The notes under the pieces were generated by a model, which searched no databases, was not told the DNA's origin, and worked only from the letters and a program-made list of their open reading frames with translations. This document shows positions 44,552 through 52,048 of a stretch of DNA of 64,000 bases, piece after piece (position 1 is the first letter of the stretch; every line of letters starts with the position of its first letter). Source of the DNA: Bacteroidales bacterium. GTDB lineage: Bacteria; Bacteroidota; Bacteroidia; Bacteroidales; Lentimicrobiaceae. Where the stretch lies: positions 124,001 to 188,000 of the forward strand of contig JADJEQ010000003.1 of NCBI GenBank assembly GCA_016709025.1. Reading direction: 5' to 3'. Made by a program: the position numbers and the translations under genes.

Positions 44552-47158
44552 TTAAAAAGCGGCCAGCTCATTTTTCGCGGTTTCGACATCCTGAAATAAC
44601 TTTTGTAATTGTAAAGTTATGATTTCACCCGGCTTGCCTTGCCTGCACAGCATTTCAATCTCCAGGGATTGCTCTTTCGCATCTTTCATGCCCATCATCA
44701 GGAGTTTTGTTTTGAAACCATGCAGCTGGTTTGCAATTTCATGGTGATCATTGATTTCAATCGCAACATTTATCTTTTCCAACAGAGGAGGAACGGATTC
44801 CAGGAACATTTCAATGTACTTTTTCATTCGTGCCCGGTCGCCCTCACAGAATTTTGATAAATATCCAAGATCAGTAACTCCTGAGGTAAGCTTTGCCCGT
44901 TGAACATTTCCGGATCCGTTCTTATTCTCCACCCTCAGCGCAATGTTCAAAACCTGTGCGATCCCTGTGATCAGCTGCGACGCATTAAAGGGTTTTGCGA
45001 TGTATGAGTCCATGCCGGCTGCCTTGCATTTGTCGAGGTCGGTACGCAAAACGCTGGCCGTGAGCGCGATAATCGGAATGTTATGATTTCCGATTCCTGA
45101 TTTTTGATTTCTGATCAGCATAGTAGCCTCAAAGCCGCTCATCACCGGCATCTGCACATCCATCAGCACCACATCAAATTTCGTTGACTTTAACAGGTCA
45201 ATGGCTTCAGCAGCGCTGCCTGCCGCAATAACCGTGGCGCTGGATATTGATTCCAGCGTATCCCTGGCAACGATGCGGTTATATTTGTTGTCGTCAACCA
45301 CCAATATGGTAAGACCGTCAAGAATGTGACCGTCCACCTGCTCTTCGGAAGCAAGCCGCTTTTCCAGTCTTTCGGCGGAACCTTTATCGAAGTTTGCATA
45401 AAATGAAAAAGTCGTTCCGAAACCCTCCTCACTTTCGATGGAGATTTTTCCACCCATCAGTTCCACCAATTGCCGGCTGATGCTGAGTCCAAGTCCGGTT
45501 CCGCCGTATTTGCGGCTGTCGGAAGCATTTGCCTGGGAGAAATTCTCAAACACAGTCTGAAGCTTCTCCTTTGGAATCCCAATGCCCGTATCAATTATGG
45601 AGAATTGAAGGCCGGATTCAGGATCGCCTTTTGTAACCTCAATACTTACGCTTCCCTTTTCGGTAAATTTAATGGCATTACCGGTAAGGTTGATCAGCAC
45701 CTGGTTCAGGCGTACCGGGTCTCCCATGAACACATCGGCAATCTCAGGATCAATTTTTAACAACAACTCCAGCCCTTTTTCCTCTGCGCGGTGATTAAGC
45801 GTTAGTTTCACCTGCTTCAGGGTGTCAGTCAATGAAAAATCAATTTTCTCGAGTTCCATCTTTCCCGCCTCGATTTTCGACAGGTCGAGGATGTCGTTGA
45901 TGATGTGCAGGAGGGTGTCGCTGGATTTTTTGATGCCTTCCAGGTAAAATTTCTGCTTTTCAGCCAGTGGTGTATCGAGCACCAGGCTGGTCATTCCCAT
46001 CACAGCGTTCATCGGGGTGCGGATCTCATGGCTCATATTGGCCAGAAACTGCTGTTTGAACTGCTCGCTTTGCTCAGCTCGGTCTTTTGCAACCTGCAAG
46101 TCAACATTGCCTTTTTTGATCTTGTTGCGTTGCCTGAAAAACAATCCTGCGAAAAGCAACACGACGATAAAGCCAACGATGAATGCGTTCCGGACAAATT
46201 TCTGTGTCTGTAATTGTTGCAGGGCAATGGCATCCTTCTTTTCCTGTTCTGCCTTTGTTATGGATTCTTTCTTATCAAATTCATATTGCATTTTCTGTTC
46301 GGTGAGTTTGTTTTTGTTATCATTGTTCATCAGACTATCACGATAAATAATAAATAATTTATAATGTTTGAGTGCTTCCTCGTAATTGCCGCTGGCACTA
46401 TCAAGTTTTGCCAGAAAATCATAGACATATTTAATACTTTCCTTGCTTCCCAGATTCTCTTTTGTGATTGATAAAGCATTCCTCAGATAATGATACGCTT
46501 CTTCGTATCTTTTCTGTTTGGTATAATTATTCCCGATTTCTGCATAGGTATTTGCCAAACCCTCTGCCATTCCTAATTCTTCCCACCCTTTTGCGGCTAA
46601 AAACAACATTTTCAAAGCTTCGGAATAATTTCCAATTTTGGTATAAACAGCTCCAATTTGCGCATAGCATCCTGTTATGCTGAATTTATCATTTAGTTCT
46701 TCGTTTATTTTCAGGGATTTGGTGTAAAATTCAATTGCTTTATTGTTATTATTTTGAAGATCATAGGTATAACCAATATTAAGGTAGCAACTAGAAATTG
46801 AAGATTTAGATTTCAGTTCCTCTGCAATTTTTAAGGCCCTGAGGTGATTCTTCAAAGCTTCCGGGTATTTTTGCTCAAAGTTGTAAACATTTCCAATATT
46901 GACCAAAGCAGTCAGGATGCCATTTTTATCATTTAATTCTTCGAATTTCTTTAAAGCTGCCAGATAATTCTTCAGCCCTTCCGGATAATTACCCAAACCA
47001 CAATAGGTGTTTCCCGTTGTGATATAAACGTACGACAACCCGGATTTATCTTTGATTTCGTTCCCTATATCTGCTGCTTTTTTTAATGACTCCAGGGCTT
47101 GTGGATAATCTCCATTATAGGTTTCGATTATACCGATGCTCCAATATGCTTTTACCAT
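44552..47158 (-). CDS. TPR hybrid sensor kinase, TM-HisKA-HATPase-REC-HPt (main part of a frameshifted gene)
   Basis: The 868 codons from ATG 47158 lack the expected signal peptide, which lies in another frame just upstream (47166-47396). Six to seven TPRs (about 1-275), a coiled coil, one membrane helix (322-341), HisKA with MSHEIRTP (H377), HATPase (N494, DTGIGIP, GTGLGL), receiver (D667, K722) and an HPt-like domain (765-868) follow. In the HPt the A-H-x-L-K-G motif reads A-N-Q-L-H-G (809-814), so the usual phospho-His is Asn. The region before this ATG reads GFKKG in the same frame, continuing a TPR. This shows that translation normally enters from upstream and that a one-base shift separates the parts. 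It pairs with the LytTR regulator 50 bp downstream. Confidence 0.88.
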   Translation of the reverse strand: MVKAYWSIGIIETYNGDYPQALESLKKAADIGNEIKDKSGLSYVYITTGNTYCGLGNYPEGLKNYLAALKKFEELNDKNGILTALVNIGNVYNFEQKYPEALKNHLRALKIAEELKSKSSISSCYLNIGYTYDLQNNNNKAIEFYTKSLKINEELNDKFSITGCYAQIGAVYTKIGNYSEALKMLFLAAKGWEELGMAEGLANTYAEIGNNYTKQKRYEEAYHYLRNALSITKENLGSKESIKYVYDFLAKLDSASGNYEEALKHYKLFIIYRDSLMNNDNKNKLTEQKMQYEFDKKESITKAEQEKKDAIALQQLQTQKFVRNAFIVGFIVVLLFAGLFFRQRNKIKKGNVDLQVAKDRAEQSEQFKQQFLANMSHEIRTPMNAVMGMTSLVLDTPLAEKQKFYLEGIKKSSDTLLHIINDILDLSKIEAGKMELEKIDFSLTDTLKQVKLTLNHRAEEKGLELLLKIDPEIADVFMGDPVRLNQVLINLTGNAIKFTEKGSVSIEVTKGDPESGLQFSIIDTGIGIPKEKLQTVFENFSQANASDSRKYGGTGLGLSISRQLVELMGGKISIESEEGFGTTFSFYANFDKGSAERLEKRLASEEQVDGHILDGLTILVVDDNKYNRIVARDTLESISSATVIAAGSAAEAIDLLKSTKFDVVLMDVQMPVMSGFEATMLIRNQKSGIGNHNIPIIALTASVLRTDLDKCKAAGMDSYIAKPFNASQLITGIAQVLNIALRVENKNGSGNVQRAKLTSGVTDLGYLSKFCEGDRARMKKYIEMFLESVPPLLEKINVAIEINDHHEIANQLHGFKTKLLMMGMKDAKEQSLEIEMLCRQGKPGEIITLQLQKLFQDVETAKNELAAF

Positions 47159-47165
47159 CCCTTTT

Positions 47166-47396
47166 TTAAATCCGATTTGTTCCTGACAGAGCTAAGCTTT
47201 GCCGGGCATATCCCATGGCTGTGTCAAGATTTTTGATATTATAGATGATGGAGAGTCTATATAATAATTTAGCCTTGTTTGTATCAGATTTTGCTGTACT
47301 TAATAATGATACCAGAGAGTCAACTTTGCGTTGCTCCTGTGAAAAGGAGAGATTCTGAATAGTGAACAGTATAAAAATCAAGCAAAGTTTTTTCAT
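47166..47396 (-). pseudogene. N-terminal fragment (signal peptide and first TPR) of the TPR hybrid kinase
   Basis: The 76-codon frame starts MKKLCLIFILFTIQNLSFSQ, a signal peptide, continues through a TPR-type helix (AKLLYRLSIIYNIKNLDTAMGYARQSLALS) and stops at TAA 47166-47168. In the +1 frame the sequence from about 47195 reads LCQEQIGFKKGMVKAYWSIG and runs straight into the main kinase frame, the normal TPR continuation. One extra base within about 47170-47195 explains both. The two frames together form one gene of about 950 codons. Confidence 0.8.
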
Positions 47397-47588
47397 AATC
47401 TGTTTGTTTCACATTGATACAGCATGATCTGGTTCCATTAAGAATCTGTTAAAAGATTGAATCATAGCATAATATTCATCAACTATAACAATGTAAACAC
47501 AATAACTGTTCAACTCCCAAATACCACCGGACGGCAATTGTTTTCCACCGATAGGAAATTCCCGCATAACATTCCTGCCAACCGTCCA

Positions 47589-47596
47589 TAATTTTG
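47589..47596 (+). promoter_or_regulatory. Bacteroidota-type -7 box (TAATTTTG)
   Basis: TAATTTTG fits TAnnTTTG and lies 35 bp before the ATG at 47632 of the Ycf48-like T9SS gene. No -33 element was seen at the right distance. Confidence 0.35.
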
Positions 47597-47631
47597 GTTT
47601 TCATTCATTCATAATTCAAAAACCTCAAGTT

Positions 47632-48408
47632 ATGAAAGCACACTTTTACTTATTGACACTTTCGATTTTCATTACAACCACCAGCAATTGCCAGTTTACT
47701 CCAATGAACATCGATTTCCAGGGTCCTGGAGATCAGCACTTCCCGGCGTACATTTCTATTGTTGATGCCTCAACGGTCTGGCTGGGAGTGCAATCTGACG
47801 GGCCTTATTCCCGTGCTGTCCATACAACAGATGGTGGCACCACCTGGCTTGTTGACTCCATTCCCGCAAACGGAACCCCGATTATCAGCAGTACATTTGC
47901 GCTGGATGCGAATACCAGTTTCTATGTCTTTACCGACAATGGGAGCGGCGGTTCCATCTGGAAAACCACCGATGGAGGAATGAACTGGGCTAATAAGGTA
48001 ACCACCCAGTTTTCGGAACCGGGTGGATTCGCGAATTTTTATTATGGTTTCGATGCCAATGAAGGAATTGCTGTTGGTGATCCAACAGGGGGATACTTCG
48101 AAATTCAACGGACAACCGATGGAGGCGACACGTGGACCAGGGTTGACGAGAGTTTTATTCCACCAATTATTCCGGGCGAATGGGGAGGAACAAATGTTTA
48201 CAGCGCTGTCGGCGACACCATTTGGTTTGCCTCCGGTATCCCCGGTCCGACTGCATATTCTTCAAGGTGTTTTAAATCGGTGGATCGTGGACAACATTGG
48301 ACCGTTTCGCCGGTCATCGCCGATGATCTTGGCTGGTATGAGCTATGTTTTTCGACATCCAGAAAGGAGTTTTATTTGACCCTGGCCCGGCACAACAATT
48401 CTATGTAA
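47632..48408 (+). CDS. Ycf48-like secreted protein, part 1 of a frameshifted gene
   Basis: Part 1 has 258 codons with a signal peptide (MKAHFYLLTLSIFITTTSNCQ) and Asp-box repeats (VHTTDGGTTW, WKTTDGGMNW, QRTTDGGDTW, FKSVDRGQHW). After WYELC the frame reads FSTSRKEF, out of character, and stops at 48408. If the T5 run at 48348-48352 had one more T, the reading would continue FFDIQKGVLFDPG into part 2. The gene is therefore one base short, at a homopolymer. Function unknown; see part 2 for the sorting tail. Confidence 0.8.
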   Translation: MKAHFYLLTLSIFITTTSNCQFTPMNIDFQGPGDQHFPAYISIVDASTVWLGVQSDGPYSRAVHTTDGGTTWLVDSIPANGTPIISSTFALDANTSFYVFTDNGSGGSIWKTTDGGMNWANKVTTQFSEPGGFANFYYGFDANEGIAVGDPTGGYFEIQRTTDGGDTWTRVDESFIPPIIPGEWGGTNVYSAVGDTIWFASGIPGPTAYSSRCFKSVDRGQHWTVSPVIADDLGWYELCFSTSRKEFYLTLARHNNSM

Positions 48409-48983
48409 CCTCTGATGGAGGGAGCACATGGACGAAAGACTCTACCACGCTGACTGAGCCGGTGTATATTGGTATGAGCTCAGTTCCAGGGTTCGATGGT
48501 GGCTTCGTCGTAGCGACAAACGGCAATACCTTTTATTCGACAAAAATACTTTTCACTCCTGATTTTTTTGAAACAGTGGTCGTTATTGATTCGAATCTGC
48601 AGGCAAATCCATTTGGGATAAAATTTAAAGATGCCCTGACAGGCTGGATACAGGGAGACGGAACAGATGAAAATGCAATTTTGAAGTATACCGAAATACT
48701 GACCTCCATTTCGAATGTTGCAAAATCACCGGTTCAATTAGCCATCGTGCCAAACCCAACTTCCACGGAAGCACTCGTAAAACTACCGGTCCTGAACGAC
48801 GCAAATGATTTAAGTCTGGTAATTTATGATGTTTCCGGAAAGCTTTGCGAAAGTCGTTTAGTGAAATCCTCCTCAGGCTGGACCAAACTAAATGCAGCCT
48901 CTTATAAAAACGGGGTTTACATTCTTCAGGTGATATCGGGCAACCGTGTCATCGCAAGCACCAAATGGGTGGTTCAGCATTAA
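48345..48983 (+). CDS. Ycf48-like secreted protein, part 2 (repeat and T9SS sorting tail)
   Basis: This frame supplies the continuation: FDPGPAQQFYVTSDGGSTWTKD is another Asp-box repeat, followed by a T9SS type-A sorting domain (LAIVPNPTSTEALV, ending NGVYILQVISG). The ATG at 48346 is unlikely to be a real start; the open frame is the 3' part of the gene beginning at 47632. Together they make about 450 codons. A strong hairpin terminator follows at 49006-49050. Confidence 0.8.
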   Translation: MFFDIQKGVLFDPGPAQQFYVTSDGGSTWTKDSTTLTEPVYIGMSSVPGFDGGFVVATNGNTFYSTKILFTPDFFETVVVIDSNLQANPFGIKFKDALTGWIQGDGTDENAILKYTEILTSISNVAKSPVQLAIVPNPTSTEALVKLPVLNDANDLSLVIYDVSGKLCESRLVKSSSGWTKLNAASYKNGVYILQVISGNRVIASTKWVVQH

Positions 48984-49005
48984 GTGGTGTTTTATGTCTA
49001 TCAAT

Positions 49006-49050
49006 AAAAGCCAAAGGTTCATATTCCCCGGATTCGAACCTTTGGCTTTT
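49006..49050. terminator. Strong hairpin terminator with 15-bp perfect stem
   Basis: AAAAGCCAAAGGTTC (49006-49020) pairs perfectly with GAACCTTTGGCTTTT (49036-49050) across a 15-base loop. The A-run at one side and T-run at the other make it able to terminate in either direction. It lies 23 bp after the stop of the Ycf48-like gene. Confidence 0.85.
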
Positions 49051-49220
49051 ACACAGACCATATTGGGGAAGTTATTTAGTACAGGCTTAAAGAAAATGCA
49101 GATCGATTCTCCTCAGGATGAAATAAACAGTGAATTCATAAAATCTGATAAGCAGACATAGTACAAAAATTACTCTGGTTAAAAATTTGAATAATAAATC
49201 TGACGAAAAATCAAACTTTT

Positions 49221-49604
49221 ATGGAATCCGGAAAACCTAAAAGGATTTTTATTGTGGATGATGATACCATACTTTCAACGGCACTTGAAGATTATCTCAC
49301 CAGGAAGATAGCTCATCGTATTCATTCATTTAATTGTGGTGAAGAATGTCTGAAACACCTCACAGAGAAGCCAGACGTCATTATCCTTGACTATTTTCTG
49401 AATACGGTTCAAAAAGATGCGGCTACTGGTCTCGGGATTTTGCAATTAATAAAAAAACATAACCAAGCATTGAGGGTGATCATGCTTTCGAGCCAGGAGA
49501 GTTGCGACATTGCGACACAAACTATTCAGCAAGGGGCTGAACAATATGTGATAAAAGATGAACAGGCATTTGAAAAGATTTCACGCATGATTAATGAGAC
49601 ATAA
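49221..49604 (+). CDS. Single-domain receiver (REC-only response regulator)
   Basis: A 127-residue CheY-like protein with no output domain. The acid pocket is IVDDDT, the phospho-acceptor lies in VIILDYFLN, the conserved Ser is in VIMLSSQES and the Lys in YVIKDE. It probably shuttles phosphate between kinases or binds a partner. It stands alone between a terminated gene and a broken HTH gene; the hybrid kinase at 44.5 kb is a possible partner. Confidence 0.9.
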   Translation: MESGKPKRIFIVDDDTILSTALEDYLTRKIAHRIHSFNCGEECLKHLTEKPDVIILDYFLNTVQKDAATGLGILQLIKKHNQALRVIMLSSQESCDIATQTIQQGAEQYVIKDEQAFEKISRMINET

Positions 49605-49660
49605 GCTGGTGTACCTTTGACCGGAAAACGGGAATCTTCTGGTGAAAATAAAACACATTC

Positions 49661-49720
49661 CTATATCCAAAAGCATATAAAATCTTTATTTTCTCAGATT
49701 CTATATCCAAATGCATATAA
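49661..49720. promoter_or_regulatory. Pair of CTATATCCAAAxGCATATAA direct repeats (operator candidate)
   Basis: Two 20-bp copies (49661-49680 and 49701-49720) differ at one base and are spaced exactly 40 bp apart. Each is a near-palindrome TATATCC-N4-GCATATA, and the second ends on the A of the ATG of the HipB-like frame. The arrangement resembles autoregulatory operators of HipB/XRE antitoxins (TATCC inverted repeats). Confidence 0.5.
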
Positions 49721-49929
49721 TGAAACATCCCGATGAATTTGTATAAAAGCACAAAAAGGAAGTGAATCTTACCCAGGAAGAGTTTGCTGAACGGGCAAGA
49801 GTTGCCTTAACCGTAATACGGAAAATTGAGCAGGGCAAAACGAACCTGAACCTTGATAAAGTAAACCTGGTGTTGAATATGTTTGGCCATGAATTGACTC
49901 CTATAAACAGCAAAGGATTCGCTGAGTAA
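49720..49929 (+). pseudogene. HipB/Y4mF-type XRE antitoxin remnant with an in-frame stop
   Basis: A 69-codon frame reads MKHPDEFV, TAA (49744-49746), then KHKKEVNLTQEEFAERARVALTVIRKIEQGK (in two blocks) and LDKVNLVLNMFGHELTP. The latter part is a full XRE helix-turn-helix of the Y4mF/HipB antitoxin class. The TAA after residue 8 would truncate it; the remaining frame lacks an ATG, though a GTG at 49762 could start it. No HipA or toxin gene follows (the tRNA is next). It may be a decayed toxin-antitoxin locus, or translated from GTG. Confidence 0.7.
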
Positions 49930-49991
49930 GAAAAGATAGGATATTGGTAACAGATCTGCCCGCATCTCCTGATTGGTTAACAGACTGAGCT

Positions 49992-50021
49992 AAAAAAAAA
50001 ACGAAGCAATAATGGCTTCGT
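49992..50021 (-). terminator. Intrinsic terminator of tRNA-Gly
   Basis: On the minus strand ACGAAGC, a 7-base loop and GCTTCGT are followed by a run of ten T. It lies directly 3' of the tRNA. Confidence 0.85.
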
Positions 50022-50028
50022 TCCTTTG

Positions 50029-50100
50029 AGCGGAAAACGGGGATTGAACCCGCGACCTCCAGTTTGGGAAACTGGCGCTCTACCACTGAGCTATTTCCGC
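50029..50100 (-). tRNA. tRNA-Gly (anticodon CCC)
   Basis: Read on the minus strand, 72 nt begin GCGGAAATAGCTCAGTGGTA (acceptor stem and D arm), then CCAGT-TTCCCAA-ACTGG gives the anticodon stem with loop anticodon CCC (Gly). The T arm contains GGTTCAATCC and the acceptor closes TTTCCGC with discriminator T. CCA is not encoded. A terminator follows. It is a lone tRNA gene. Confidence 0.93.
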
Positions 50101-50242
50101 TTGTTTGATGGCGCAAATTTAAGAAAAGTTAATTAGTACAATCCAACCATTCAAAATATTTAAATTTTAGCTTCCCGTTATTGGCCATTGCGGGTGCAAA
50201 AGTTTTTCCTTAATTTTAACCCGCACTAACAATTTCAATTCT

Positions 50243-51751
50243 ATGACAAAGAAGCCCCGCCTGAGTTTCTGGCAGATATGGAACATGAGTTTCGGATTTC
50301 TGGGTATACAGTTCGGTTTTGCACTGCAAAATGCCAATGTGAGCAGGATATTTGAAACCCTTGGCGCCAAAGTGGACGAAATCCCCATCCTCTGGATTGC
50401 CGCGCCTGTTACCGGTTTGATTATGCAGCCGATCATCGGCCATATGAGCGACAACACCTGGAACAGGTTAGGAAGACGCCGGCCCTATTTCCTTGTCGGG
50501 GCTATCCTGGCATCCATCGCACTGATTGTGATGCCCAACTCGCCGGCGCTGTGGGTAGCCGCCGGAATGCTTTGGGTTATGGATGCTTCCATCAACATCT
50601 CCATGGAGCCTTTCCGCGCATTTGTTGGCGATATGCTCCCATCGGAACAGCGCACAAGGGGCTTTGCTATGCAGAGTTTCTTCATCGGCACCGGCGCCGT
50701 AGTGGCTTCAGCACTGCCTTACGTTCTCACCAACTGGTTTGGCATTGCCAACACTGCCCCTGAAGGTATCATACCACCCTCTGTACAGTACTCTTTCTAC
50801 CTGGGGGCAGCAGCCTTTTTCTGCGCGGTTCTGTGGACTGTTATCAGAACGAAAGAATATTCCCCTGAGGAGTTGCGTGCCCATGCCGAAGCCGATGCCC
50901 TGATTATGACCGAAAGTCACGGCGAAGAGATTACCGAACCTCAGAAAGTCAGCAAGGTCTTTCTGAATCGCAGCATCCTGTGGATTGGAATCGGGGCACT
51001 CCTCTCTTACCTGATCTATTATTTCAAGCTTCATCCTGAGCTCTATATATTCAGTGTTGGAATTGGCTTTTACGGACTTATGATGCTCATATCCGGTACA
51101 TTAATAAAAAATGGTAACACAAAAAATGGTGTGGCCATCGTAATGCACGACCTTTACAGGATGCCAAAAACCATGGGTCAATTGGCCATCGTTCAATTTT
51201 TCTCCTGGTTTGCGCTTTTCGCGATGTGGATATACACCACAGCCGCCGTAACCAATCATATTTATGGAACTACTGATCCGACCTCTGCACTATTTAACAA
51301 AGGAGCCGACTGGGTGGGCATCTGTTTCGCGGTTTACAACGGGGTTGCAGCGCTGGTAGCCTTTCTTCTGCCCGTGATTGCCAAAAGAACCTCCCGGAAG
51401 TTCACACATATGCTTTCACTGGTTGCCGGTGGAATAGGTCTTATTTCAATTTACATTATCAAAGATCCCAACCTGTTGTTGCTGTCGATGGTTGGTGTAG
51501 GTATGGCCTGGGCCAGCATCCTGTCAATGCCATACGCCATTCTTGCAGGGGCACTTCCCAGTAACAAGATGGGCACCTACATGGGTATCTTCAACTTCTT
51601 TATTGTGATCCCGCAGATTCTGGCTGCCAGCATCCTCGGCTTCCTAACCCGCGACCTGTTTGGCGGTGAAGCCATTTATGCACTGGTTCTTGGCGGAATA
51701 TCCATGTTTATCGCGGCTGCAACCGTTATGTTTGTAAATGATGAGCACTAG
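50243..51751 (+). CDS. MFS sugar transporter (SLC45/GPH-like, probable maltose/disaccharide carrier)
   Basis: A 502-residue 12-helix transporter. The motif IGHMSDNTWNRLGRRRPYFLVG in the loop between helices 2 and 3 is the D-R-GRRRP signature typical of the SLC45/sucrose-maltose branch of the MFS, and the central loop (residues 200-240) is long. It is followed on the same strand by MalQ and then, on the other strand, the phosphorylase genes, which suggests maltose or a related alpha-glucoside is the substrate. Start ATG 50243 gives MTKKPRLSFWQIWN. Confidence 0.88.
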   Translation: MTKKPRLSFWQIWNMSFGFLGIQFGFALQNANVSRIFETLGAKVDEIPILWIAAPVTGLIMQPIIGHMSDNTWNRLGRRRPYFLVGAILASIALIVMPNSPALWVAAGMLWVMDASINISMEPFRAFVGDMLPSEQRTRGFAMQSFFIGTGAVVASALPYVLTNWFGIANTAPEGIIPPSVQYSFYLGAAAFFCAVLWTVIRTKEYSPEELRAHAEADALIMTESHGEEITEPQKVSKVFLNRSILWIGIGALLSYLIYYFKLHPELYIFSVGIGFYGLMMLISGTLIKNGNTKNGVAIVMHDLYRMPKTMGQLAIVQFFSWFALFAMWIYTTAAVTNHIYGTTDPTSALFNKGADWVGICFAVYNGVAALVAFLLPVIAKRTSRKFTHMLSLVAGGIGLISIYIIKDPNLLLLSMVGVGMAWASILSMPYAILAGALPSNKMGTYMGIFNFFIVIPQILAASILGFLTRDLFGGEAIYALVLGGISMFIAAATVMFVNDEH

Positions 51752-52048
51752 TTCAAGTAAAAAGTAAAAAGTCTAAAGTAAAAAGTAAAGCTCAAAGTTT
51801 AAAGCTTAAAGTTTACCTGACGCAACGAAGTGGAGGCAGGCTCAAAGTTTAAACCAGAAAGCTGAAAGCCCCAGGTCGGCGGCGGCTCCGTCGGAGTCGG
51901 GATATGTTGGCAGGCTCTGCCTGCTCCCTAACTTTCAAATGACAAGCTTAAAAGTCTACAGAAAAGGTAAAAAAGCAGGAATCCGGTTAATGGGAGGAAC
52001 TGTCATTTCATTCAAAGCGTCATTCAATATCTGACATAAATCTGGCAT
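51752..52048. repeat. Repeat-filled spacer between the MFS and malQ genes
   Basis: It contains an AGTAAAA/AGTCTAA phrase array (51752-51820, also seen at 34616), AAAGCTTAAAGTTT units, a GGCAGGCTC...GGCAGGCTCTGCCTGC palindromic segment (51825-51930), and no gene. Confidence 0.75.

Noticed and set aside
49006..49050. A tRNA-like T-arm (GGATTCGAACC) at the hairpin
   Set aside because: The sequence is part of a 15-bp perfect terminator stem; no acceptor or anticodon stem can be drawn.
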